Shown: piece after piece, positions 23,131 through 29,396 of the stretch
Position numbering within the stretch: position 1 is the stretch's first letter
Layout: each line of letters opens with the position of its first letter
Assembly (NCBI GenBank): GCA_958453935.1
Contig: CAUDZT010000025.1
Coordinates: 1-29,396, forward strand
Direction of reading: 5' to 3'
Length of the DNA stretch: 29,396 nucleotides
Source: an uncultured Collinsella sp.
GTDB lineage: Bacteria; Actinomycetota; Coriobacteriia; Coriobacteriales; Coriobacteriaceae
Position numbers and translations under genes: made by a program
Notes under the pieces: generated by a model
The model's input: only the letters and a program-made list of their open reading frames with translations
Told to the model about the DNA's origin: nothing
The model's database searches: none

Positions 23131-24807
23131 ATGGCTGATTCTATGTTCCACCAGCCCGTTATGGGTCGTCGCGCCTTTGTTGGCGGCACCCTCGCTGCGA
23201 GCTCCATGGCTTTTCTTGCCGCGTGCGGCAAGAAGGGCGGCGACGCTTCCGGATCTGACTCCGGTTCGACGCTGAACTTCTACATCAACAACCCGGTCTG
23301 CATCGACCCCTACAACGTCCAGGAGGATCAGGGCACTCAGGTCGAGTACCAGCTCTTCGACGCTCTGACGGAGTACGACCCCGAGAAGGGCGAGATCGTT
23401 CCGCTGGCTTGCGAGTCCTTTGAGGCTAACGACGACGCCACCGAGTTCACCTTCAAGATCAAGAAGGCCAAGTTCCACAACGGTGACGACGTTACTTCCA
23501 AGTCCTTCAAGCTCGGTTGGGAGCGCCTGGTCAACACCAAGTCGGCCATCGCTACCGAGTATGGTCCTTCCGAGGTCTCCTACCACCTTTCCATGGTCGA
23601 GGGCTATGACGATCTGCTTGCCGGCAACGCTACCGAGCTCAGCGGTGTTACTTGCCCCGACGATGAGACCCTCGTCGTCAAGCTGTCTTCCGCTTACGCC
23701 GACTTCCCCTTCGTCGCCTCTCACCCGGCTCTGTCCCCGGTTCCCGAGTGCGCCGAGTCCGATGTCAAGAGCTTCTACCTTGCCCCGGTCGGTAACGGCC
23801 CGTTCATGATGGACGGCAAGTGGGAGGATGGTCAGGAGATCAACCTCAAGAAGTTTGACGATTACTATGGCGACAAGGCCAAGATCGATGGCATCCACTT
23901 CCAGGTCATCAAGGACATGGAGACCGCTTACAAGGAGTTCCAGGCCGGTAACCTCGATGTCTGCGACGTTCCCGTTGCTCAGATCGATGCCGCCAAGAAG
24001 GACCGTGGCGAGTCCAAGGACGGTTACACCATGGGTGACGGCGAGCATATGCTGCTCGGTGCCGAGCCTTCCACGTACTATCTGACCTGCAACACCACGG
24101 CCGAGCCGTTCAATAACGCCGACCTGCGCAAGGGCATCTCCCTGGCCATCAACCGTGAGGCCATCTGCAAGACCATCTTCAAGGGTACCCGTACCCCCGC
24201 CGACGGTATTGTTCCTCCGGGAATCGCCGGCTACAAGGAGGGCGCATGGGAGTTCTGCGCCTATGACGTCGACAAGGCTAACGAGTACCTCGACAAGGTC
24301 GCTCCCGCTGGCGCTAACGGCGATCGTGGCATTAGCGTGACCCTTTCCTACAACCAGGACGGTGGTCACAAGGAGATCATGGAGTCCATCATCGGCGACC
24401 TCGCCAAGGTTGGCGTTACCGCTGTCTCCGATACCCCTGAGTGGTCTGCCCTGCTCGAGCAGTATCAGAACTTCAACTATCAGTTCGGCCGTCTGGGCTG
24501 GATCGCCGATTACCCGATCATGGACAACTTCCTGTACCCGCTGTTCCACTCCGACTCCCTCGGTGGCGACAACCGCTCCGGTTACAGCAACCCCGAGTTC
24601 GATGCCAAGGTCGACGAGGCCCGCACCACGGTTGATGACGAGGAGCGCATCGCCAAGATGCGGGAGGCCGACGCCATGGTCGCTGCTGACTGCCCGGTTA
24701 TCCCGGTGATGTTCTACACGCACACCATCGCTGGCTCTGACCGCGTCAAGCATCTCTATGTTGATCCGCAGAAGCACGCCGATCTGGGTACCGCCGAGCT
24801 CGCCTAA
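23131..24807 (+). CDS. oppA: Oligopeptide-binding lipoprotein OppA (SBP family 5)
   Basis: A 558-residue peptide-binding protein. The N-terminus has MGRRAFVGG with twin Arg13-Arg14 and a lipobox LAAC with Cys32, predicting a Tat- or Sec-exported lipoprotein. Mature features are typical of OppA: TEFTFKIKKAKFHNGDDV, VGNGPFMMDGKW, LRKGISLAINREAI and a C-terminal GWIADYPIMDNFLYPLF. The ATG has a near-perfect AAGGAGG (23119-23125). It binds peptides outside the membrane and delivers them to the OppBC channel encoded next. It is homologous to the binding protein at 5165-6778 but clearly distinct. Confidence 0.92.
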   Translation: MADSMFHQPVMGRRAFVGGTLAASSMAFLAACGKKGGDASGSDSGSTLNFYINNPVCIDPYNVQEDQGTQVEYQLFDALTEYDPEKGEIVPLACESFEANDDATEFTFKIKKAKFHNGDDVTSKSFKLGWERLVNTKSAIATEYGPSEVSYHLSMVEGYDDLLAGNATELSGVTCPDDETLVVKLSSAYADFPFVASHPALSPVPECAESDVKSFYLAPVGNGPFMMDGKWEDGQEINLKKFDDYYGDKAKIDGIHFQVIKDMETAYKEFQAGNLDVCDVPVAQIDAAKKDRGESKDGYTMGDGEHMLLGAEPSTYYLTCNTTAEPFNNADLRKGISLAINREAICKTIFKGTRTPADGIVPPGIAGYKEGAWEFCAYDVDKANEYLDKVAPAGANGDRGISVTLSYNQDGGHKEIMESIIGDLAKVGVTAVSDTPEWSALLEQYQNFNYQFGRLGWIADYPIMDNFLYPLFHSDSLGGDNRSGYSNPEFDAKVDEARTTVDDEERIAKMREADAMVAADCPVIPVMFYTHTIAGSDRVKHLYVDPQKHADLGTAELA

Positions 24808-24904
24808 GGGTTTTGCAGCTTCCGTGAGGGTCAAGTATTTACGTAGACCTCATGGGAAACATACAGTTCTCCCTAACCTGGGGTAAACTGGCTGATGGTA
24901 ATTT

Positions 24905-24934
24905 TGGGATGCCGGTCTGGCGATCGGCATCCCA
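24905..24934 (+). promoter_or_regulatory. Intra-operon hairpin after oppA
   Basis: TGGGATGCCG (24905-24914) pairs with CGGCATCCCA (24925-24934), extended by a wobble. It is followed by TTTAGG, so a weak terminator or stabiliser. The position mirrors the hairpin after satA. Confidence 0.6.
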
Positions 24935-24964
24935 TTTAGGTTAATCCCTAGATAGGGGAGTGGT

Positions 24965-26002
24965 ATGGGTAAGTACATCGTTAAACGTGTGCTTCAGTTC
25001 ATCCCGGTGTTTTTGGGCGTTACGCTGATTCTGTTCGCCCTCCAGAATATCGTGCCGGGAGATCCGATCAAGCTGATCGGTGGAGACAAGGCTCTGTCCC
25101 CCGAGGTGGAGCTTCAGCTTCGCGTTCGCTATCACCTGGTCCAGACGGACGAGGACGGCAACGCGATCCTTGACGAGAACGGCGACCCCGTTCAAACGTC
25201 GCTCGTGGACCGTTACTTGTATTACATGAACGGCCTGCTTCATGGCGATCTGGGCAATTCGTACCAGCGCAAGCTGCCGGTTACGGAAATCTTTGCCCAG
25301 AAGTATCCGTATACGGTCAAACTTGCCGCGTGCGCCATCGTGCTCGAGGCAATCATGGGTATCGGTGCGGGTATCATTTCGGCGGTTAAGCGTTATTCCT
25401 TCTGGGATATTTTGGTAACGCTCACCACGTCGATTCTCGTTGCCGTCCCGGCCTTCTGGCTCGGTATGTTGCTGCAGCTGTTCTTTGGCGTCATTCTCAA
25501 GGACGCCACGGGCGGTGCATTCTCCATGCCGATCTCGGGTGCCGGCGGTTCCAGCTCTCAGTATCAGGATTGGATGCACTATGTGCTTCCGACCATTACG
25601 CTGGCTTCGGTTTCGACCGCTTATGCCGCCCGCATTATGCGCTCGCAGCTGCTTGACGTCATGAACCAGGATTACACCCGTACGGCAAAGGCCAAGGGTC
25701 TCTCCAATCGCGCGATCATTATCAAGCATGCGCTTAAGAATGCACTCATCCCCGTCGTTACCTATATTGGTGTCGACTTCGGCGGCATGCTTTCGGGCGC
25801 CATCCTGACCGAGACGGTCTTTAACTGGCCCGGCATCGGCTTCGAGGTCTACCGCGCCATTAGCATGCGCGACTGGCCCATCGTTATGGGCGGCGTTACG
25901 CTCATTGTTGTCGTCGTTATGGTGATCAACCTGCTCGTCGACATAAGCTATGCATTCCTCGACCCGCGCATCCGCCTTGGCGGTCCGTCGGATAAGGCCT
26001 AA
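24965..26002 (+). CDS. oppB: Oligopeptide ABC transporter permease OppB
   Basis: A 345-residue permease. It starts YIVKRVLQFIPVFLGVTLI with a membrane helix, has the PGDPIKLIGG motif of the OppB group, a long first external loop (about 35-115), and five further helices. The EAA loop is AKGLSNRAIIIKHALKNA, and the C-terminus has FLDPRIR. GGGGAG lies just before the ATG. The external loop is somewhat expanded, with an Asp/Glu/Asn-rich insert around residues 60-75. Confidence 0.94.
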   Translation: MGKYIVKRVLQFIPVFLGVTLILFALQNIVPGDPIKLIGGDKALSPEVELQLRVRYHLVQTDEDGNAILDENGDPVQTSLVDRYLYYMNGLLHGDLGNSYQRKLPVTEIFAQKYPYTVKLAACAIVLEAIMGIGAGIISAVKRYSFWDILVTLTTSILVAVPAFWLGMLLQLFFGVILKDATGGAFSMPISGAGGSSSQYQDWMHYVLPTITLASVSTAYAARIMRSQLLDVMNQDYTRTAKAKGLSNRAIIIKHALKNALIPVVTYIGVDFGGMLSGAILTETVFNWPGIGFEVYRAISMRDWPIVMGGVTLIVVVVMVINLLVDISYAFLDPRIRLGGPSDKA

Positions 26003-26016
26003 GGGAGGTACGTCTC

Positions 26017-26952
26017 ATGCAGGAAACTGATTCTCAGTCTCAGGAGCAGGCTACCGCCACCAAGGCCGCATCTGCTCCCGCCAAGTCCCGCACGCTGTGG
26101 GGCGACGCTTTTAAGCGTCTTCGTAAGAACAAGCTCGCCGTTATCGGTGTCTGCTGGATCATCATCGTTGTTGTGGTCGCCCTGACCGCCGATCTGTGGG
26201 CTAAGCCCTGGCTCGGCTCTCCTACGGCTTCTGACTCGACCACCATGGCCGAGACGTCGCTGCTGGCTCCGTGTGCCGAGCACCCGTTTGGCACCGACTC
26301 TCTTGGTCGTGACATTCTCGTCCGTGTTATCTACGGTGCACGCGTTTCGCTTTCCGTCGGTATTATGGCCACCGCCATCTCCACGGTGATCGGTCTGGTC
26401 ATGGGCGCCCTGGCCGGTTTCTATGGCGGCATCTGGGATACGATCATCATGCGCTGTGCGGACATCTTCCTGGCGTTCCCGTACGTGCTGTTCGTTGTTG
26501 CCATGATTGCCGTTATCGGTCGTGGTCTTCAGAATGTCTTTATCGCCATCGGCATTCTCGGCTGGCCTTCGATTGCGCGCGTCTTCCGATCCGCGATCCT
26601 GACGGTCAAAGAGAACGACTATGTTGACGCCGCTCGCGCTATGGGTGCATCCGATGCGCGTATCGTTATGCGCCATATCTTCCCGAACTCCGTTGCTTCT
26701 ATCGTGGTCTATGCGACCATGAACATTGGTGGCGCTATTCTGACCGAGTCTGCCCTGTCCTTCCTCGGCATGGGCGTTATCCCGCCTACGCCTTCGTGGG
26801 GCTCCATGATTCAGGACGGTCAGCAGTATCTTCTGACTGCTCCCTGGATGATGATCATGCCCGGTCTGGCAATTCTCTCGACGGTGCTCGCCTTCACCCT
26901 GCTGGGTGACGGTCTGCGCGACGCCCTCGACGTCAAGATGAAGGACGCATAA
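26017..26952 (+). CDS. oppC: Oligopeptide ABC transporter permease OppC
   Basis: A 311-residue permease with a cytoplasmic Ala/Gln-rich start, a first helix at about 46-65, the FGTDSLGRDILVRVIYGARVS signature shortened here to FGTDSLGRDILVRV, and an EAA loop AMGASDARIVMRHIFPNS. It ends LLGDGLRDALDVKMKD. GGGAGG precedes the ATG. It pairs with OppB to form the channel. It is separate from its ATPase, unlike the fused counterpart at 7896-9911. Confidence 0.94.
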   Translation: MQETDSQSQEQATATKAASAPAKSRTLWGDAFKRLRKNKLAVIGVCWIIIVVVVALTADLWAKPWLGSPTASDSTTMAETSLLAPCAEHPFGTDSLGRDILVRVIYGARVSLSVGIMATAISTVIGLVMGALAGFYGGIWDTIIMRCADIFLAFPYVLFVVAMIAVIGRGLQNVFIAIGILGWPSIARVFRSAILTVKENDYVDAARAMGASDARIVMRHIFPNSVASIVVYATMNIGGAILTESALSFLGMGVIPPTPSWGSMIQDGQQYLLTAPWMMIMPGLAILSTVLAFTLLGDGLRDALDVKMKDA

Positions 26953-26954
26953 GG

Positions 26955-28046
26955 ATGAAGAAGAACAAGAACTATGTGGACCTGAAGGACCAGCCGGTTC
27001 CCGAGGGCCAGCATCTGCTCGAGGTCGATGACCTTAAGATGTATTTCCATACCGAAGATGGTGTCGTTCGCGCTGTCGACGGTGTGTCCTACACACTCGA
27101 TCGCGGCGAGACCCTGGGTGTCGTCGGTGAGTCCGGCTCCGGTAAGTCCGTGACCGCCATGACCATCATGGGTCTTATCTCGATGCCTCCGGGAAAGATT
27201 GAGGGCGGCGACGTTCGCTATCGCGGTCGTTCTATCCTCGAGATGACCGAGGAAGAGATGCAGCACATTCGCGGTAACGATATCGCGATGATCTTCCAGG
27301 ATCCTATGACCTCCTTGAACCCGGTCTATAAGATCGGCAAGCAGGTGGGCGAGGGCCTTCGTCTGCATCGTGGCTACTCCAAGCAGGAGGCGCTCAAGCG
27401 CGCCACCGAGCTTTTGGACCTCGTTGGCATTCCCGAGCCCGAGAAGCGCGTCAATGAGTATCCGCATCAGTTCTCTGGTGGCATGCGTCAGCGCGTCATG
27501 ATTGCTATGGCCCTTGCCTGCGATCCCGATATTCTGATTGCCGACGAGCCCACGACCGCCCTGGACGTTACCATTCAGGCTCAGATTATTGAGCTTATGC
27601 AGGAAATGCAGGAGAAGAACGGCAACGCCATCATCATGATTACCCATGACCTGGGCGTTGTCGCCGATATGGCCGACAAAATCATGGTTATGTATGCCGG
27701 CCGTCCTGTCGAGTTCGGTACTGCTGAGGAAATCTTCTACGAGAGCCGCCACCCCTACACCTGGGGCCTTATCCGCTCCATCCCGGAGCAGGCCATCGAA
27801 GAGAAGAAGCCGCTGACGCCGATTCACGGCAACCCGCCTTCGCTCATGAACCTGCCCGAGGGTTGCGTGTTCTCGCCTCGTTGTCCCTATGCGACCGATA
27901 AGTGCCGCAAGCAGCGCCCTGAGCGCGTTGTCACCGAGTCTGGCCACTATTCTGCGTGCCATTATTCCGGTGACCCCGAGTTCCTCAAGAACGCTCCTGA
28001 GACGTCCCGTACGCGCAAGGATTCCAAGAAGGGAGGCGAGGCGTAA
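26955..28046 (+). CDS. oppD: Oligopeptide ABC transporter ATPase OppD
   Basis: A 363-residue ATPase. Walker A GESGSGKS is at 58-65, FSGGMRQR at 173-180, and Walker B ILIADEP at 193-199. The C-terminal Opp/Dpp domain carries four cysteines (304, 310, 317, 335) in GCVFSPRCPYATDKC and SACHY. In the M. tuberculosis Opp structure such cysteines hold an iron-sulfur cluster. It starts two bases after oppC and its stop overlaps the oppF start. Confidence 0.95.
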   Translation: MKKNKNYVDLKDQPVPEGQHLLEVDDLKMYFHTEDGVVRAVDGVSYTLDRGETLGVVGESGSGKSVTAMTIMGLISMPPGKIEGGDVRYRGRSILEMTEEEMQHIRGNDIAMIFQDPMTSLNPVYKIGKQVGEGLRLHRGYSKQEALKRATELLDLVGIPEPEKRVNEYPHQFSGGMRQRVMIAMALACDPDILIADEPTTALDVTIQAQIIELMQEMQEKNGNAIIMITHDLGVVADMADKIMVMYAGRPVEFGTAEEIFYESRHPYTWGLIRSIPEQAIEEKKPLTPIHGNPPSLMNLPEGCVFSPRCPYATDKCRKQRPERVVTESGHYSACHYSGDPEFLKNAPETSRTRKDSKKGGEA

Positions 28047-29074
28047 TGGCAGATACCAACGAGCGTACTCCGCTGCTGAAGGTCGAGCACCTCTCTAAGG
28101 AGTTTCCCGCTGAGTCCGGCATGTTCGCCAAGCGCTTCTCCAAGCGTGTCGTCTCTGCTGTGAATGACATTTCGTTCGAGATTTATCCGGGCGAGACCTT
28201 TGGCCTGGTCGGCGAGTCTGGTTGCGGTAAGTCCACCACGGGCCGCACCATCATGCGCCTGACGAAGCCGACGGCAGGTAAGGTGTTCTTCCAGGGCAAA
28301 GATGTTGCCGAGATGAGCAAGCATGAGATCAAGGACATGCGTCGCGAGATGCAGTTTATCTTCCAGGATCCTTATGCTTCGCTCAATCCTCGTATGACCA
28401 TCGGTGAGATTGTCTCTGAGCCCATGACCATTCACGGCGTGGGCACCAAGGAGGAGCGCATTGAGCGTGTCCGCGAGCTTCTCGACGTCGTTGGACTGAA
28501 CCCCGAGCACATCAACCGTTATCCTCATGAGTTTTCCGGCGGTCAGCGTCAGCGTGTCGGCATTGCCCGTGCATTTGCGTTGAAGCCCAAGTTGATCATC
28601 TGCGACGAGCCCGTCTCTGCACTTGACGTATCCATTCAGGCCCAGGTTCTGAACCTTCTTAAGGAGCTCCAGGACAAGTTCGGTACCGCATATCTGTTTA
28701 TCGCCCACGACTTGTCCGTCGTGCAGCACATCTCTGATCGCGTTGCCGTTATGTATCTGGGTAAGATGGTCGAGGTTTCGGACTGGAAGACGCTCTATAG
28801 CGAGCCTCACCATCCGTACACGCAGTCGCTGCTGTCTGCCGTGCCGGTTCCCGATCCTGATATCCAGAAGACTCGTAAGCGCATCATCCTTGCCGGCGAT
28901 CCGCCGTCGCCGCTGGATCCGCCGACCGGCTGCCGTTTCCACACGCGCTGCCCGATCGCGCAGGGTATCTGCTCCGAGAAGCTGCCTGAGTTTAAGGAAG
29001 TCGCCCCGGGCCACTGCTGTGCCTGCCACTTCGCGGAGCCGTTCCCGATCAAGGAATCGCACATCGACCTGTAG
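28046..29074 (+). CDS. oppF: Oligopeptide ABC transporter ATPase OppF
   Basis: A 342-residue ATPase. Walker A GESGCGKS is at 56-63, FSGGQRQR at 163-170, and Walker B LIICDEP near 183-189. The C-terminal domain has GCRFHTRCPIAQGIC (Cys296, 302, 309) and GHCCACHF (Cys324, 325, 327). Its ATG overlaps the oppD stop by one base (TAATG), with GGGAGG upstream, so the two ATPases are coupled. It is the last gene in the window. Confidence 0.95.
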   Translation: MADTNERTPLLKVEHLSKEFPAESGMFAKRFSKRVVSAVNDISFEIYPGETFGLVGESGCGKSTTGRTIMRLTKPTAGKVFFQGKDVAEMSKHEIKDMRREMQFIFQDPYASLNPRMTIGEIVSEPMTIHGVGTKEERIERVRELLDVVGLNPEHINRYPHEFSGGQRQRVGIARAFALKPKLIICDEPVSALDVSIQAQVLNLLKELQDKFGTAYLFIAHDLSVVQHISDRVAVMYLGKMVEVSDWKTLYSEPHHPYTQSLLSAVPVPDPDIQKTRKRIILAGDPPSPLDPPTGCRFHTRCPIAQGICSEKLPEFKEVAPGHCCACHFAEPFPIKESHIDL

Positions 29075-29090
29075 CCGGTTGTTATCGTCC

Positions 29091-29215
29091 GGGCCCGCCC
29101 TGGTGTTGCTTTTCAGAACGTCCTCGGACATGTCAGAAGCCCCGCTGCGCGCTACGCGCTGCGGGGCTTCCTCCGTCCTGCGGAATGTTCTGAAAAGCAA
29201 CACCAGGGCGGGCCC
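29091..29215. repeat. 125-base compound hairpin with 29-bp perfect arms
   Basis: Arms at 29091-29119 and 29187-29215 are exact reverse complements. Pairing continues weakly inward. A second hairpin inside has GAAGCCCCGC (29136-29145) and GCGGGGCTTC (29161-29170), with GCGCG/CGCGC pairing within it. It begins 16 bases after oppF. There is no T-run. It could be a MITE-like repeat, a strong T-less terminator or an mRNA-stabilising structure. Confidence 0.75.
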
Positions 29216-29236
29216 TGCGTTAACGCGGCAGAGGGG

Positions 29237-29284
29237 AGTGAGATTCCTTGATCGCTCACTTAATCTAATAGGAAAGTTAGTGAG
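29237..29284 (+). promoter_or_regulatory. Mutually exclusive pairing AGTGAG / CTCACT / AGTGAG
   Basis: CTCACT (29255-29260) can pair with AGTGAG at 29237-29242 or at 29279-29284. The last copy overlaps the start of the next hairpin arm. This is an antiterminator-style arrangement, possibly the leader of a gene beyond the window. It may be chance given six-base arms. Confidence 0.3.
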
Positions 29285-29307
29285 GCCGGAGCAAAAGCTC
29301 CGGCCTC
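29282..29307. terminator. 11-bp perfect hairpin, possible terminator
   Basis: GAGGCCGGAGC (29282-29292) and GCTCCGGCCTC (29297-29307) flank an AAAA loop. CTTATATAA follows, so the T-run is poor. Confidence 0.55.
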
Positions 29308-29336
29308 CTTATATAAGGGCTCGGCAAAGCCGAGCC
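29307..29336. repeat. Back-to-back palindromes
   Basis: CCTTATATAAGG (29307-29318) is a perfect 12-base palindrome that abuts the preceding hairpin. It is followed by GGCTCGGC-AAA-GCCGAGCC (29318-29336). From 29337 to the end I see only a small AGACT-TT-AGTCT pair (29348-29359) and no gene. Confidence 0.55.
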
Positions 29337-29396
29337 ACTAAATTTCAAGACTTTAGTCTGCTGGCCGCGCAGCGCCCAGCTTTAAACCACCCGCTA

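Noticed and set aside
23110..24834. 574-residue minus-strand frame opposite oppA
   Set aside because: Antisense shadow of a strongly codon-biased gene; no domain and no ribosome binding site support.
1..29396. CRISPR array, transposase, integrase or phage genes
   Set aside because: No regularly spaced direct repeats and no such proteins are encoded. The inverted repeats at 14785-14882 and 29091-29215 are the only mobile-like signals.

Overview
All genes lie on the + strand of a GC-rich chromosome with strong G/C-ending codon bias. The order uvrC / rapZ-whiA-gapA-pgk-tpiA / secG is the classical actinobacterial block, and RapZ has the Arg-type P-loop I associate with actinobacteria. Two lipoproteins carry twin-arginine signals. 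Together with the sialic-acid and oligopeptide transporters, this suggests a gut Coriobacteriia member, most likely Collinsella. The genus is an inference; no marker gene is present.

Layout. (1) 1-4799: a YbaK-type aminoacyl-tRNA deacylase, the lipid II flippase MurJ with an unusual ~250-residue acidic N-terminal extension, and UvrC. (2) 4800-15594: a sialic-acid-type catabolic cluster. It has a long regulatory region with nested inverted repeats, then a four-gene Opp/Dpp-family ABC transporter whose second permease is fused to an ATPase. Two tandem CE7/AXE1-family esterase-like proteins follow; the second has lost its nucleophile. Then come a NanA-like lyase, a ROK sugar kinase (NanK-like) and NanE. 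(3) 15646-22840: rapZ-whiA (no yvcK between them), the glycolytic run gapA-pgk-tpiA-gpmI, and secG. (4) 23131-29074: a complete oligopeptide transporter, oppABCDF. (5) 29075-29396: no gene, but dense inverted repeats, including a compound hairpin with 29-bp perfect arms.

How it fits together. The region 2 transporter would import a sialic-acid-like sugar. The intracellular CE7 esterase could remove O-acetyl groups. The lyase would split the sugar to pyruvate plus ManNAc, the kinase would phosphorylate ManNAc, and NanE would epimerise ManNAc-6-P to GlcNAc-6-P. NagA/NagB, a sialidase and a regulator gene are not in the window. The carbon would enter the glycolytic genes just downstream. In M. 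tuberculosis and relatives uvrC is followed directly by rapZ, so the sialic-acid cluster looks like an insertion into a conserved block.

Transcription punctuation falls into two kinds. Hairpins followed by T-runs end nanE, gapA, gpmI and secG. Strong hairpins without T-runs sit inside the transport and sugar clusters, after each substrate-binding-protein gene, after satD and after nanA.

The best candidates for new biology are the active/inactive CE7 esterase pair in a sialate cluster, the loss of the cysteine-rich Opp ATPase tail in the sialate transporter only, the divergent NanA pocket, and the repeated FHA-docking-like Thr motifs on MurJ.
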